In this document: positions 31,420-45,390 of the stretch, in pieces | Numbering within the stretch: position 1 is the first letter of the stretch | How the letters are laid out: the number at the start of each line of letters is the position of its first letter | The notes under the pieces: model-generated | What the model was told of the DNA's origin: nothing | Seen by the model: the letters and a program-made list of their open reading frames with translations, nothing else | Database searches by the model: none | Made by a program: the position numbers and the translations under genes | Assembly (NCBI GenBank): GCA_947179155.2 | Contig: OX359266.1 | Coordinates: forward strand, 1,101,001-1,165,000 | Source: Hedera helix | Lineage: Eukaryota > Streptophyta > Magnoliopsida > Apiales > Araliaceae | Direction: 5' to 3' | Length of the DNA stretch: 64,000 nt

Positions 31420-34356
31420 TGTGACGCCCCCAAATCTGGGCCCACACAGCCCAAACTTGAGTCGTCAAAAGACTACAACAAAATTATTACAACAAAGCAC
31501 AACGTACAACAATACAGTGTATAATAATACACAACTAAGTCTTCACTATTATTGCCACACTATTTTACAAAACGTGAAGACTATGATAACTATTCCTCGG
31601 ACCCTCACTCCATTCCCCGGCTAGACCCTGTTATGTTTTCATCTCCTGTTGAAAAACAATGGAACAAAAGAAAGGGTGAGCTCAAATAGCCCAGTAAAGA
31701 ATATCATGACTAAGATAATGACGAATAAATTATCATTAGTCTTCAACAGTTGAGTTCTTGATAGAATACAATAGACTACAAGGTTTATATCAAAAACTGC
31801 AGTTAAATTCTTAAACAACGTTCAGATCAATAATAGCAGCGGAATGAGTAATCTATTAGAAGAATAATGCAGACTATAATGTCCACTCGGTTCTCTTTTT
31901 AGGAAAAACATCATCAACTTTTATCATCTGAAATATCATTAGTCAAGATAATACAAATTCACAGTTCCTGATCATAATCATGCAGATCAACAGTTCATCT
32001 TTGCACTACGGGCCAAAGACATTCAATATAACACCAACAGTCATGATTATACCAGATTCAGCCTTTGGTCATAATCATACCAAACAACAGTTCATCTTTG
32101 CACTACGGGCCAAAGAGAACATTCACCACGTGCCATAAAAGACACCGAACAGATGTATCGCCTTTAACCTATTATATCGCCTTTAACCTATCATCTGTTC
32201 AACAAATATATCACATCTGTGCCCCCGGCCACAGATATTCACAACAGCTTGATTTTTGGATGATTAGAATGATATAAATGATGAACAGAAGAAATAGGAT
32301 AACAATAATTATCGGAAGTTTACTTTGTACAGATTCAAATAATGTCCAAATTGTCAACATGATGTGGAGTGAAATTTAAAAATGATATTCAAGATCCACA
32401 GTTCAGAATAACGGTTACAATTCAATAGAAAGGTTCACGTAAATAGGAAGGTTCAGTTGAAATAATGAAGTTCAACTATTATGGAACATATAATATTTTC
32501 AGGAATTATAGAAGCAATAGTTCCATAATAAATTTCGATTTAGGAGTATGAAAGAAAATAATATCCCTTACCGTAGCAGGTTTGATTAACAAAAGGTGAA
32601 GGAAATTAATACAAAGGGTTATTCACCACAGGCGGCAATCCGCTCCGTAAGGTTATTCCCACAATTTAATAGAATTTGAGTACAAAGAGTTATTCACCAA
32701 ACAGGCGGCAATCCGCTCCGTAAGGTTATTCCCACAATTTAATAGAATTTGAGTACAAAGAGTTATTCACCAAACAGGCGGCAATCCGCTCCGTAAGGTT
32801 ATTCTCAGAGATTAATAATGAATGAATACGAAAGGTTATTCACCAACAGGCGGCAATCCGCTCCGTAAGGTTATTCCCACAATTTAATACATGGAAATAA
32901 AAGGCACGTCTTATGAGTAAGGAAGAAACAATATTATTATCGAGAATCAAATAATGATAATCCCTTACCATAGTATGTTTGAATAATGGAAGATGAAAAA
33001 GATGGTATCCCTTACCTCAACACGTGACTGGATATTGATTTAAATGAGGTTGATTAACTTGAACAGTACACGTATACTTATAGATCTTCACAAATACTCA
33101 AGATGACTTAAGTACACTTAGAGAGAACTTTCACAAGAAGTATTTAGAGAGAGAAAGAAAGAACAAGTAAGGAAGTTTATGAAAAATCCTTAAGTTAAGG
33201 CTTCTATTTATAGCCAAAAATCTTATCATTCATTTAATCTAAACCATTCATTTAAAGATCATCTTTTAATCTACACCATCCATTTCAAATATTATATTAT
33301 CTTTAATCTACACCATTCATTTCATATCACCTAATAATCACCTAACTTTATATTATAAACAAATCAATTTAATTATTCAACAATAATTCACACTTTAATC
33401 TACACCATTCATTTCATATCACCTAATAATCACCTAACTTTATATTATAAACAAATCAATTCAATTATTCAACAATAATTCACACTTTAATCTACACCAT
33501 TCATTTCATATCACCTAATAATCACCTAACTTTATATTATAAACAAATAACTTTATCAATTCAATTATTATGACTAATTGTTATAAATACAGTATAGTTA
33601 GCTCTTAGATATCAAGTCAATAAATTAATGAAATACAACTGTTTAAATAACATCATAATAGAGATAACAATAATGTAAAATAAAGCATACGTTACTGTGT
33701 AATGACAATTATTGATTCAATAATGTGAATTACTGTGCATATGTTACTGTGACAATTATTAGGTTCAATAATTTTAAAAACAGTGCAACAACAATTATTG
33801 ACTCAATGATATAAAATACAGTGTAATGACAATTATTAAATCAATAATGCAAAATACTGTGTAACAACAATTATTGAATTGATAATATAAAATATTATGC
33901 AGTGACAATTATCGATGAAATGATGCGTAACAGTTACGGTGTCAATTATCAGACCAATAATATGAGATACTATGCAATACCGTGTGTTACTGTAGAGTAC
34001 CGTGTGCTACAGAAAATACCATAAACTACCGTATGCTACTATTCTTTTATCACCGGTATTTTAACAGTTCCGTTGACTATTTTTATTTAAAAAGGTTACT
34101 TCTGTCGTTTTCTATATCCGACAAATATTCCGTTGTGGGGTCCACCAATAATTTATTATTTCGGCGCCGTCGTACGGCACGAATATTCCCCGACCAAACG
34201 AAGATTCCCCGACAAAACGAATATCGTCCGACAAAATAAAATTTGCACATAACATCCTTAACTTTTAACTTTATCGATTTAACCACTTACTGTTTCAAAA
34301 AATATATATATGAAAAAAAATTAAATTTTGTATTTCATAAAATTCGGGGTCTTACA
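31420..34356 (-). mobile_element. Solo LTR S1 (Tekay type, reverse orientation) in gag of Y
   Basis: On the plus strand it starts TGTGACGCCCCCAAATCTGG and ends AATTCGGGGTCTTACA, the reverse complement of the Tekay LTR. CGGAC flanks both sides (31415-31419 and 34357-34361). It is 2937 bp and nearly identical to the LTR of element A; I noticed about three differences. No internal sequence is present, so it arose by LTR-LTR recombination after insertion. Its TATA box is at 33204-33212. Confidence 0.93.
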
Positions 34357-37275
34357 CGGACCATTGGTGGGAAGCGGCAAAACGTATCCAACCTTCAGCA
34401 CTCGAAATGTCTTGGACAGAATTCGAAGAACTGTTTAACGAGAAGTATTTCCCAGAAAGCATCCGCCATATGAAAGAGGTGGAATTCATTAAGCTGGAGC
34501 AGGGAAACATGACAGTCTCCCAATATGAAGCCAAGTTTGCCGAGTTATCTCGCTTTGCCACCCATCTTGTGGATGACGAAGCACGAATGAGTCGGATGTT
34601 CCTAAGAGGTTTGAGATTCAAAATTCGTCAACAACTTAGCTCTCATAAATTTAGTTTGTATTCAGATGTTGTGGATAGGGCTCAAAGGGTGGAGCAAACA
34701 GATGAAACATTGCAGCCAATAGTTAATGAGCAACATAGAGAAAGGAATGACAACAACCACAGGAACGAGAACCATCGAGTAGGTAACCAACACTTCGGTG
34801 GTAATTCCACATCAAATAACAGAAGAGGAGAATCCAGTGGGAACAATTTCAAAAGAAAGAGATTCCATAATAATTATGGAAGGGCACCAGCACCAGTACC
34901 AGCACCAGCACTGACCCCAGTTTTAAGGGAAGAAGATCGACCACCAGTGAGATGCTATAGGTGTGGTCAGGAAGGTCACATCAGCCCAAACTGTACACAG
35001 CAGTCCAAAAAGTGCTACAGTTGTGGGAAAGAGGGTCATCTTGCGCGGTTTTGTCCTGCCACAAAATCAAGTCCAGCTGCAATGATGATACCAAAAGCTA
35101 GCGCGGATAAGGGAAAATCTGTAGTTCAAGGGAGAGCTTTTGTTGTGACATCCCAAATGGCGCGAAACTCGAACGAGGTGATAACCGGTAAGCTATTCAT
35201 AAATTCTCGTGAAGTCTACGCTTTGTTAGATACTGGCTCTACCCATTCTTTTATCTCACCTGCATGTGCTCAGCGTTTAAACTTAACTCCTGAAAACTTG
35301 GACTTTGACTTATCAGTTGAAACCCCATTAGGAGAAAGGACCATTACATCTACTGTCTATAAATCTTGCCTAGTTCAAATCAACAACCTCACATTACCTG
35401 TTGACCTTATTTCTTTGGAGATGCGTGAATTTGATGTGATTTTAGGAATTGATTGGTTGACTACCCATCATGTTAAAATTGATTGTTTTCATAAGATTAT
35501 TAGTTTTCATATTCCTAATCAACCTGTCATGCAAATTCAAGCAACTAAACCATTGAAATCTATAACTGTTATTTCTAGCCATAAAGCCATTCGTTTATTG
35601 AAAAACGGATGTCAAGCCTTTTTAGCTCATGTCACTGATTTGAACAAAAATACATCAAACTTGAATGATATTCCCATTGTTAATGAGTTTCCTGACGTTT
35701 TTCCTGAAGAACTTCCTGGCTTACCCCCAAACCGTGAAATTGAATTTTATATTGATCTTGAACCCGGTACCAAGCCCATTTCCAAAGCTCCATACCGAAT
35801 GACTCCCATTGAACTTCAAGAGTTAAAAAACCAACTACAGGAATTGTTGGATACCGGTTTCATTCGTCCGAGTGCATCACCTTGGGGTGCTCATGTTCTA
35901 TTTGTAAAGAAGAAAGACGGGAGTATGAGATTGTGCATTGACTACCGAGAATTGAACCATGTCACCATCAAAAACAGGTACCCGTTACCTCGGATTGATG
36001 ACATGTTTGATCAATTGCAAGGCGCTCAACATTTCTCAAAGATTGATCTCCGTTCTGGATATCATCAGTTAAAGGTTAAAGCTGAGGACATTCCAAATAC
36101 TGCTTTCAGAACTCGTTATGGGCATTATGAGTTCTTAGTCATGCCTTTTGGACTAACTAATGCTCCTGCAGCTTTCATGGACATGATGAACCGGATATTC
36201 AAGGAACATTTGGATCATTTTGTGGTTGTCTTTATTGATGACATCCTCATATACTCCAAGAGTCGCGAGGATCATGAACAACACCTGAGATTGATACTCC
36301 AAAAGCTCCGTGAAAATAAATTATATGCCAAGTTGAAGAAATGTGAGTTCTGGCTTGAGGAGGTCACGTTTCTTGGGCATGTGATTTCTAGTCAAGGAAT
36401 ATCAGTCGATCCTACGAAGATTGAAACGGTACTAAATTGGGAACAACCCAAGACAGTAACCGAAGTCCGAAGTTTTCTGGGTCTAGCTGGTTATTATCGG
36501 AAATTCGTAGAAAGATTTTCTCGAATCGCCACTCCATTAACGCAGCTTACTCGGAAAAGCACAAAATTCATATGGAGCGAGGAATGCGAGAAAAGTTTCC
36601 AAGAACTCAAAAGGAGACTGGTTTCAGCTCCTGTTCTGACCATACCATCAGGATCAGGAGAATTTGTTATCTACAGCGATGCTTCTGGCAAAGGTCTAGG
36701 CTGTGTCCTTATGCAACATGAAAATGTTATAGCCTATGCCTCTCGACAACTCAAAGATTATGAGAAAAATTATCCTACTCATGATCTAGAGTTGGCAGCA
36801 GTCGTTTTCGCGTTGAAGATCTGGAGACACTACTTGTACGGAGAAAAAGTGGATATATACACGGATCATAAAAGTCTCAAGTATTTCTTCACCCAGAAGG
36901 AACTCAACATACGACAACGACGTTGGCTTGAGCTGTTGAAGGATTATGACCACACAATCCAGTATCACCCAGGAAAGGCGAACGTTGTAGCTGACGCTTT
37001 GAGCAGAAAATCTTATGCGAGTACAAGTGCACTGCTGACAACACAAAAGTGTATTTTGTACGACTTGCAAAAGATGGAGATAGATCTAAAGACACCAGGG
37101 ACCCACTCGAAGATTGCTTACGTGCGAGTAGAACCAGCTTTAATCGATAAAATTAAAGCTGCTCAAGCTACCGATCCGGAACTGATAAACATGATAAAGA
37201 AAGTACAAGAAGGTGCCATTCCCGAAGCAAGAATCGACGAGAAAGGAATACTTCGAGTCAACTCTCGACTCTGCG
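34357..37275 (+). pseudogene. Element Y gag-protease-RT-RNase H block (between S1 and S2)
   Basis: The block is open throughout from the S1 junction; a local ATG is at 34407 but the true frame enters from upstream gag. Counting from 34407 there are two zinc knuckles, [14 protein letters not shown] at residue 183 and [14 protein letters not shown] at residue 203. The protease motif [13 protein letters not shown] has its Asp at 275. RT includes [24 protein letters not shown] and [10 protein letters not shown] with catalytic Asp at 611. RNase [11 protein letters not shown] has its Asp at 758. S2 interrupts at RVNSRLC. gag and pol are in one frame with no internal stop. The only damage in this block is the insertions at its ends. 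Confidence 0.9.
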
Positions 37276-38828
37276 TGAGACGCCCCCAAATCTAGGCCCA
37301 TACAGCCCAAACTTGAGTCGTCAAAAGACTACAACAAAATTATTACAACAAAGCATAACGTACAACAATACAGTGTATAATAATACACAACTAAGTCTTC
37401 ACTATTATTGCCACACTATTTTACAACACGTGAAGACTATAATAAATATCCCTCGGACTCTCACTCCATTCCCCGGCTAGACCCAGCTACATTATCATCT
37501 CCTGTTGAAAAACAATGGAACAAAAAAAAGGGTGAGCTCAAATAGCCCAGTAAGAAATATCATGACTAAGATAATGACAAATAAATTATCATTAGCCTTC
37601 AACAGTTGAGTTCTTGATAGAATACAATAGACTACAATGTTTATATCAAAAACTGTAGTTAAATTCTTAAACAATGTTTAGATCAATAATAGCAGCGGAA
37701 TGAGCAATCTATTAGAAGAATAATGCAGACTATAATGTCCACTCGCTTCTCTTTTTCGTAAAAACATCATCAACTTTTATCATCTGAAATACCATTAGTC
37801 ATGATAATATAAATTCACAGTTCCTGATCATAATCATGCACATCAACAGTTCATCTTTGCACTACGGGCCAAAGATATTCAATATAGCACCAACGGTCAT
37901 GATTATACCAGATTCAGCCTTTGGTCATAATCATACCAAACAACAGTTCATCTTTGCACTACGGGCCAAAGAGAACATTCACCACGTGCCATAAAAGACA
38001 CCGAACAGATGTATCGCCTTTAACCTATTATATCGCCTTTAACCTATCATCTGTTCAACAAATATATCACATCTGTGCCCCCGGCCACAGATATTCACAA
38101 CAGCTTGATTCTTGAAGATTAGTTCAAATGATAGTGAGACAATTGATGAACAGAAGAAATAGGATAAACAATAAATATCGAAAGTTTACTTTGTGCAGAT
38201 TCAAATAATGTCCAAATGATCAACATGATGTGGAGTGAAATTTAAAAATGATATTCAAGATCCACAGTTCAGAATAACGGTTACAGCTCAATAGAAAGGT
38301 TCAGAAAATAGGAAGGTTCAATTGAAATAATGAAGTTCAACTATTATGGAACATATAATATTTTCAGGAATTATAGAAGCAATAGTTCCATAATAAATTT
38401 CGATTTAGGAGTATGAAAGAAAATAATAACCCTTACCGTAGCAGGTTTGATTAGCAAAAGGTGAAGGAAATTAATACCAAGGGTTATTCACCAACAGGCG
38501 ATAATCCGCGCCGTAAGTTATTCCCACAATTTAATAGAATTTGAGTACAAAGAGTTATTCACCAAACAGGCGGTCATCCGCGCCGTAAGGTTATTCTCAG
38601 AGATTAATAATGAATGTATACGAAAGGTTATTCACCAACAAGCGATAATCCGCGCCGTAAGGTTATTCCCATAATTTAATACATGAAAATAAATACGAAA
38701 GGTTATTCACCAACAGGCGGCAATCCGCTCCGTAAGGTTATTCCCACAATTTAATACATAGAAATAAAAGGCACGTCTTATGAGTAAGGAAGAAACAATA
38801 TTATTATCGAGAATCAAATAATGATAAT

Positions 38829-39070
38829 CCCTTACCATAGTACGTTTGAATAATGGAAGATGAAAAAGATGGTATCCCTTACTATAGTAAGTTTGAACAA
38901 TGGAATATGAAAGAAGATGATATTCCTTACCATAGTAAGTTTAAATAATAGAATATGAAAGAATATGATATTCCTTACCATAGTAAGTTTAAATAATAGA
39001 ATATGAAAGAATATGATATTCCTTACGAGTAGTAAATTTAAGAGTATGAAAGAAAATGACATCCCTTACC
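38829..39070. repeat. 48-bp tandem repeats in S2
   Basis: The core CCTTACCATAGTAAGTTTAA recurs at about 48-bp steps (38829, 38877, 38925, 38973, 39021), followed each time by AATATGAAAGAATATGATATT-like sequence. It creates a spurious minus-strand open frame. Confidence 0.85.
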
Positions 39071-40695
39071 TTGATATTGTGAAACAAGTTTATAGCCGAA
39101 CAAATCCTTCATTGTTTGTCTATGTAGCAGTAAAGAATCTGACTTTTGAGTCTTCTAGATTTTTTAAAATCTCTTTATGTTTTTAAAATAATGTTACTCT
39201 CGGAAAGATAGACGGTATAGACTCAAGAATCACTCAATTCGGAGTTAATATGAATGAGTTATGAATTTTCAAAACTAAGACTGAAAATAGTGACGAAAAT
39301 CAGAATAGGTTACGGTTTTTAGTATTTTAAGGCATGAAGATAATTTCAGATGACTTTTCTTCCTTCTTCAAAGTTGTAGAGGACGAAAAACTGAAGAGAC
39401 AGGCTTTTAATTCATTAAATTCTGATAAATAATGAATTTACTATGATTTTTCGAAAGAGTTACTGTACATAAGAAAATTCCACTCGGGAATTCAAAGAAG
39501 AATGCAAAAGATTTCAAAACTAGGAATGACTTAAGAACACTTAGAGAGAACTTACACAAAGAAGTATTTAGAGAGAGAAAGAAAGAACAAGTAAGGAAGT
39601 TTATGAAAAATCCTTAAGTTAAGGCTTCTATTTATAGCCAAAAATCTTATCATTCCTTTAATCTAAACCATTCATTTAAAGATCATCTTTTAATCTACAC
39701 CATCCATTTCAAATTTTATATTATTTTTAATCTACACCATTCATTTCATATCACCTAACTTTATATTATAAACAAATAACTTTATCAATTCAATTATTCA
39801 ACAATAATTCACACTTTAATCTACACCATTCATTTCATATCACCTAATAATCACCTAACTTTATATTATAAACAAATCAATTCAATTATTCAACAATAAT
39901 TCACACTTTAATCTACACCATTCATTTCATATCACCTAATAATCACCTAACTTTATATTATAAACAAATAACTTTATCAATTCAATTATTATGACTAATT
40001 GTTATAAATACAGTATAGTTAGCTCTTAGATATCAAGTCAATTAATTAATGAAATACAACTGTTTAAATAACATCATAATAGAGATAACAATAATGTACA
40101 AGAAAGCATACGTTACCGTGTAATGACAATTATTGATTCAATAATGTGAATTACTGTGCATATGTTACTGTGACAATTATTAGGTTCAATAATTTTAAAA
40201 ACAGTGCAGCAACAATTATTGACTCAATGATATAAAATACAGTGTAATGACAATTATTAAATCAATAATGCAAAATACTGTGTAACAACAATTATTGAAT
40301 TGATAATATAAAATATTATGCAGTGACAATTATCGATGGAATGATGCGTAACAGTTACGGTGTCAATTATCAGACCAATAATATGAGACACTATGCAATA
40401 CCGTGTATTACAGAAAATACCATAAACTACCGTATGCTACTATTCTTTTATCACCGGTATTTTACCAGTTCCGTTGACTATTTTTATTTAAAAATGTTAT
40501 TTCTGTCGTTTTCTATATCCGACAAATATTCTTTGTGGGGTCCACCAATGATTGGTTCGTACGGCGCTGTCGTACGACACGAATATTCCCCGACCAAACG
40601 AATATTCCCCGACAAAGCGAATATTGTCCGACAAAATAAAATTTGCACATAACATCCTTAACTTTTAACTTTATCGATTTAACCACTTACTGTTT

Positions 40696-40698
<3 letters not shown>

Positions 40699-40748
<50 letters not shown>
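40699..40748. repeat. (AT)25 microsatellite in S2
   Basis: Fifty uninterrupted bases of AT repeat replace the short ATATATAT seen at this LTR position in the other copies. Confidence 0.95.
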
Positions 40749-40751
<3 letters not shown>

Positions 40752-40793
40752 GAAAAATTAAATTTTATATTTCATAAAATTCGGGGTCTTACA

Positions 40794-41753
40794 CTGCGTT
40801 CCTAACGATCCTGAATTAAAGCATAAAATCATGATGGAGGCACACAACACGCCGTTTGCAATCCACCCAGGGGGTACCAAGATGTATCGAGATCTTCGAC
40901 ATACATTTTGGTGGAACAATATGAAAAGGGAGATTGCAGAGTTTATCTCAAGGTGCCTAACTTGTCAACGTGTCAAGGCAGAGCATCAAGTACCTAAGGG
41001 TCCATTACAACCACTTGAGGTTCCCGAATGGAAGTGGGAACACATCAATATGGATTTCGTGACGGGTCTTCCCAAAGTTTCTCAAGGCTTAGATGCAATT
41101 TGGGTCATCGTAGATAGATTGACCAAATCCGCTCATTTCTTGCCTATACGAGAAAACTTTTCACTTGAACGTCTTGCCGGTATGTACATAAATGAGATCG
41201 TGAGATTGCATGGCATGCCAGTTTCCATAGTTTCTGATCGAGATCCTAGATTCACTTCACGTTTTTGGATCAGTTTACAAAAAGCTATGGGCACTGAACT
41301 ACGTTTTAGTTCTGCATACCATTCTCAAACGGACGGACAATCGGAAAGGACGATCCAGACCCTCGAAGATCTTTTGAGACTTTGTGTATTAGATTTCAAA
41401 GGAAGTTGGGATAAGTACTTGCCATTAGTGGAATTTTCTTACAACAACAGTTACCAAGCAAGCATAGGCATGGCTCCATTCGAGGCTTTGTATGGAAGGA
41501 AGTGTCGCTCTCCAATATGTTGGAATGAGGTAGGAGAAGCAAAATTGTTGGGACCCGAGTTGGTACGCTTGACGACCGAAAAGATCCAAATGATCCGACA
41601 ACGAATACAGACCGCACAAGAACGACAAAAGAGTTATGCTGATCTTTATCGGAGAGACGAAAGCTTCAACGTCGGAGATCATGTATTCTTACGTGTTTCT
41701 CCATGGAAAGGGGTTACGAGATTCGGAAAGAGAGGAAAGCTCAACCCTCGATT
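40794..41753 (+). pseudogene. Element Y integrase block, truncated at 3' end
   Basis: The frame resumes after S2 (RLC then [11 protein letters not shown]). It shows the HHCC region, MDFVTG, SDRDPRF and QTDGQSERT, the same catalytic triad as element A, with one change next to the triad (YHSQTDG versus YHPQTDG). It breaks in NPRFI, where element A continues [10 protein letters not shown]. The rest of integrase, the chromodomain and the polypurine tract are absent, replaced by LTR X sequence. Confidence 0.9.
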
Positions 41754-42594
41754 TATAAATAGTTTGCTCAGCTGAATAGAAAAATCACACCTAAAACATA
41801 GAATTTTTCTATAAGAATTTTATGAGTTTTCTCTGAGAATAGTAAGGTTATTTTGAGTGTTTGAAAACTAAAAGGAGTGCAGAAAATTTTCAAGTAAGTC
41901 TTTTATTAAAGAGTAGTAATTTCATAAATTCCTATTTTTCACGGTATTCATAAATCTTCCTTTAGAAGACTCTTCTTTAAGAAGATTCATTTTTAAAAGC
42001 TTTCTTTGGAAGATTTATTTTAAAATATTAGTTTAAAAACTATTTTAAAGTTGTTATATTATACTACAAAAATTATGTTAAATATATATAATTTTGATAG
42101 TTCATAATATATGAATTATCATACACCTTGAAATTTATATGTGGTAATTACTAATTTTATTAAAAATATATAGGTTGATCAACCTCATTTAAATCAATAT
42201 CCAGTCACGTGTTAAGGTAAGGGGTATCATTCTTTTCATCATCATAAATGGATATTATTTTCTTTCTTACTTGAAGGGATTATCATTCTTTGATTCTCGA
42301 AAATAATATCGTTTCTTTCTTGTGCCATTTACTTCCATGTATTAAATTGTGGGAATAACCTTACGGCGCGGTTTACCGCCTGTTGGTGAATAACCTTTTG
42401 TATTCATTCCTTATTAATCTTTGAGAATAACCTTACGGTGCGGATTATCGCCTGTTTGGTGAATAACTCTTCGTATTCAAATCGATGGGAATAACCTTAC
42501 GGCGCGGATTATCGCCTGTTTGGTGAATAACTATTCGCATTCAAATTGATGGGAATAACCTTACGGCGCGGATTACCGCCTGTTGGTGAATAAC
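41754..42594 (+). repeat. Misplaced second copy of LTR X segment (copy of 7543-8383)
   Basis: These 841 bases match 7543-8383 with a constant offset of 34211, no indel and no difference I could see. The left join is to pol through the shared bases TAT. The right end runs straight into an LTR start at 42595 exactly as at 8384, including ATAAC (42590-42594). It is thus a copy of the left insertion junction of Y. Confidence 0.9.
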
Positions 42595-45390
42595 TGTAAG
42601 ACCCCGAATTTTATGAAATACAAAATTTAATTTTTCTTCATATATATTTTTTTTGAAACAGTAAGTGGTTAAATCGATCAAGTTAAAAGTTAAGGATGTT
42701 ATCTGCAAATTTTATTTTGTCGGACAATATTCGCTTTGTCGGGGAATATTCGTTTGGTCGGGAAATATTCGTGTCGTACGACGGCGCCGAAATAACAAAT
42801 TATTGGTGGACCCCACAACGGAATATTTGTCGGATATAGAAAACGACAGAAATAACCTTTTTAAATAAAAATAGTCAACGGAACTGTTAAAATACCGGTG
42901 ATAAAAGAATAGTAGCATACGGTAGTTTTTGGTATTTTCTGTAGCACACGGTACTCTACAGTAACACACAGTATTGCATAATGTCTCATGTTATTGGTCT
43001 GATAATTGACACCGTAACTGTTACGCATCATTCCATCGATAATTGTCACTGCATAATATTTTATATTATCAATTCAATAATTGTTGTTACACAGTATTTT
43101 GCATTATTGATTTAATAATTGTCATTACACTGTATTTTATATCATTGAGTCAATAATTGTTGTTGCACTGTTTTTAAAATTATTGAACCTAATAATTGTC
43201 ACAGTAACATATGCACAGTAATTCACATTATTGAATCAATAATTGTCATTACACAGTAACGTATGCTTTCTTTTACATTATTGTTATCTCTATTATGATG
43301 TTATTTAAACAGTTGTATTTCATTAATTTATTGACTTGATATCTAAGAGCTAACTATACTGTATTTATAACAATTAGTCATAATAATTGAATTGATAAAG
43401 TTATTTGTTTATAATATAAAGTTAGGTGATTATTAGGTGATATGAAATGAATGGTGTAGATTAAAGTGTGAATTATTGTTGAATAATTGAATTGATTTGT
43501 TTATAATATAAAGTTAGGTGATTATTAGGTAATATGAAATGAATGGTGTAGATTAAAGATAATATAAAATTTGAAATGGATGGTGTAGATTAAAAGATGA
43601 TATTTAAATGAATGGTTTAGATTAAAGGAATGATAAGATTTTTGGCTATAAATAGAAGCCTTAACTTAAGGATTTTTCATAAACTTCCTTACTTGTTCTT
43701 TCTTTCTCTCTCTAAATACTTCTTGTGAAAGTTTTCTCTAAGTGTGCTTAAGTCATCTTGAGTATTTGTGAAGATCTATAAGTGTACGTGTACCGTTCAA
43801 GTTAATCAACCTCATCCAGTCACGTGTTAAAGTAAGGGATTATCATTATTTGATTCTCAAAAATAATATCGTTTCTTTCTTACTCATAAGATGTGCCATT
43901 TATTTCCATGTATTAAATTGTGGGAATAACCTTACGGCGCGGATTATCGTCTGTTGGTGAATAACCTTTCGTATTTATTTTCATGTATTAAATTATGGGA
44001 ATAACCTTACGGCGCGGATTATCGCCTGTTGGTGAATAACCTTTCGTATTCATTCATTATTAATCTCTGAGAATAACCTTACGGCGCGGATTATCGCCTG
44101 TTTGGTGAATAACTCTTTGTACTCAAATTCTATTAAATTGTGGGAATAACTTACGGCGCGGATTATCGCCTGTTGGTGAATAACCCTTTGTATTAATTTC
44201 CTTCACCTTTTGTTAATCAAACCTGCTACGGTAAGGGTTATTATTTTCTTTCATACTCCTAAATCGATATTTATTATGGAACTATTGCTTCTATAATTCC
44301 TGAAAATATTATATGTTCCATAATAAATGAACTTCATTATTTCAACTGAACCTTCCTATTTACGTGAACCTTTCTATTAAACTGTAACCGTTATTCTGAA
44401 CTGTGGATCTTGAATATCATTTTTTTTTCACTCCACATCATGTTGACAATTTGGACATTATTTGAATCTGCACAAAGTAAACTTCTGATACTTATTGTTT
44501 ATCCTGTTTCTTCTGTTCATCATTTGTATCACTGTTATTTGTACTAATCATCAAGAATCAAGCTGTTGTGAATATCTGTGGCCGGGGGCACAGATGTGAT
44601 ATATTTGTTGAACAGATGATAGGTTAAAGGCGATATAATAGGTTAAAGGCAATACATCTGTTTGGTGTCTTTTATGGCACGTGGTGAATGTTCTCTTTGG
44701 CCCGTAGTGTAAAGATGAACTGTTGTTTGGTATGATGATGACCAAAGGCTGAATCTGGTATAATCATGACCGTTGGTGCTATATTGAATATCTTTGGCCC
44801 GTAGTGCAAAGATGAACTGTTGATGTGCATGATTATGATCAGGAACTGTGAATTTATATTATCATGACTAATGGTATTTCAGATGATAAAAGTTGATGAT
44901 GTTTTTACGAAAAAGAGAAGCGAGTGGACATTATAGTCTGCATTATTCTTCTAATAGATTGCTCATTCCGCTGCTATTATTGATCTGAACATTGTTTAAG
45001 AATTTAACTACAGTTTTTGATATAAACCTTGTAGTCTATTGCATTCTATCAAGAACTCAACTGTTGAAGGCTAATGATAATTTATTCGTCATTATCTTAG
45101 TCATGATATTTCTTACTGGGCTATTTGAGCTCACCCTTTCTTTTGTTCCATTGTTTTTCAACAGGAGATGAAAACATAACAGGGTTTAGCCGGGGGATGG
45201 AGTGAGGGTCCGAGTAATAGTTATCATAGTCTTCACGTTTTGTAAAATAGTGTGGCAATAATAGTGAAGACTTAGTTGTGTATTATTATACACTGTATTG
45301 TTGTACGTTGTGCTTTGTTGTAATACTTTTGTTGTAGTCTTTTGACGACTCAAGTTTGGGCTGTGTGGGCCCAGATTTGGGGGCGTCACA
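42595..45390 (+). repeat. Second LTR of element Y (2796 bp)
   Basis: It has the same ends as 8384-11363 but two 92-bp units (43425, 43517) instead of four. It is flanked on both sides by ATAAC (42590-42594, 45391-45395), so on its own it looks like a solo LTR sitting in LTR X. TATA box at 43647-43655. Confidence 0.92.

Larger units (their letters stand above)
37276..40793 (-). mobile_element. Solo LTR S2 (Tekay-type variant, reverse orientation) in pol of Y
   Basis: It is bounded by CTGCG at 37271-37275 and 40794-40798. On the plus strand it starts TGAGACGCCCCCAAATCTAG (one terminal base differs from the usual TGTGACG) and ends TTCGGGGTCTTACA. At 3518 bp it is longer than S1. It has a 48-bp repeat run at about 38829-39070, a module at about 39070-39525 not found in the other LTRs, and a 50-bp AT dinucleotide run. 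Its TATA box is at 39628-39636. No internal sequence is left. Confidence 0.92.
8384..45390 (+). mobile_element. Element Y: chromovirus (Tekay/Del type) nested in LTR X, itself hit by three insertions
   Basis: Y is flanked by ATAAC at 8379-8383 and 45391-45395, a 5-bp TSD inside LTR X. Its parts are 5' LTR 8384-11363, primer site 11366-11377, leader, gag and pol in three blocks (31030-31419, 34357-37275, 40794-41753), a misplaced copy of LTR X (41754-42594), and a second LTR (42595-45390). Nested inside are Z (11425-30883), S1 (31420-34356) and S2 (37276-40793). Removing the insertions with one TSD copy each restores an open gag-pol frame across each join. The end of integrase, the chromodomain and the polypurine tract are missing, so Y cannot move on its own. 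Confidence 0.9.

Noticed and set aside
38832..39062. Minus-strand frame with repeated ILLFKLTMVRNIIFFH
   Set aside because: It is the translation of the 48-bp tandem repeats in LTR S2.
42595..45390. Simple reading of this LTR as the ordinary 3' LTR of Y
   Set aside because: It lacks pol 3' sequence and a polypurine tract in front and has ATAAC on both sides, so it looks like a solo LTR joined by recombination.
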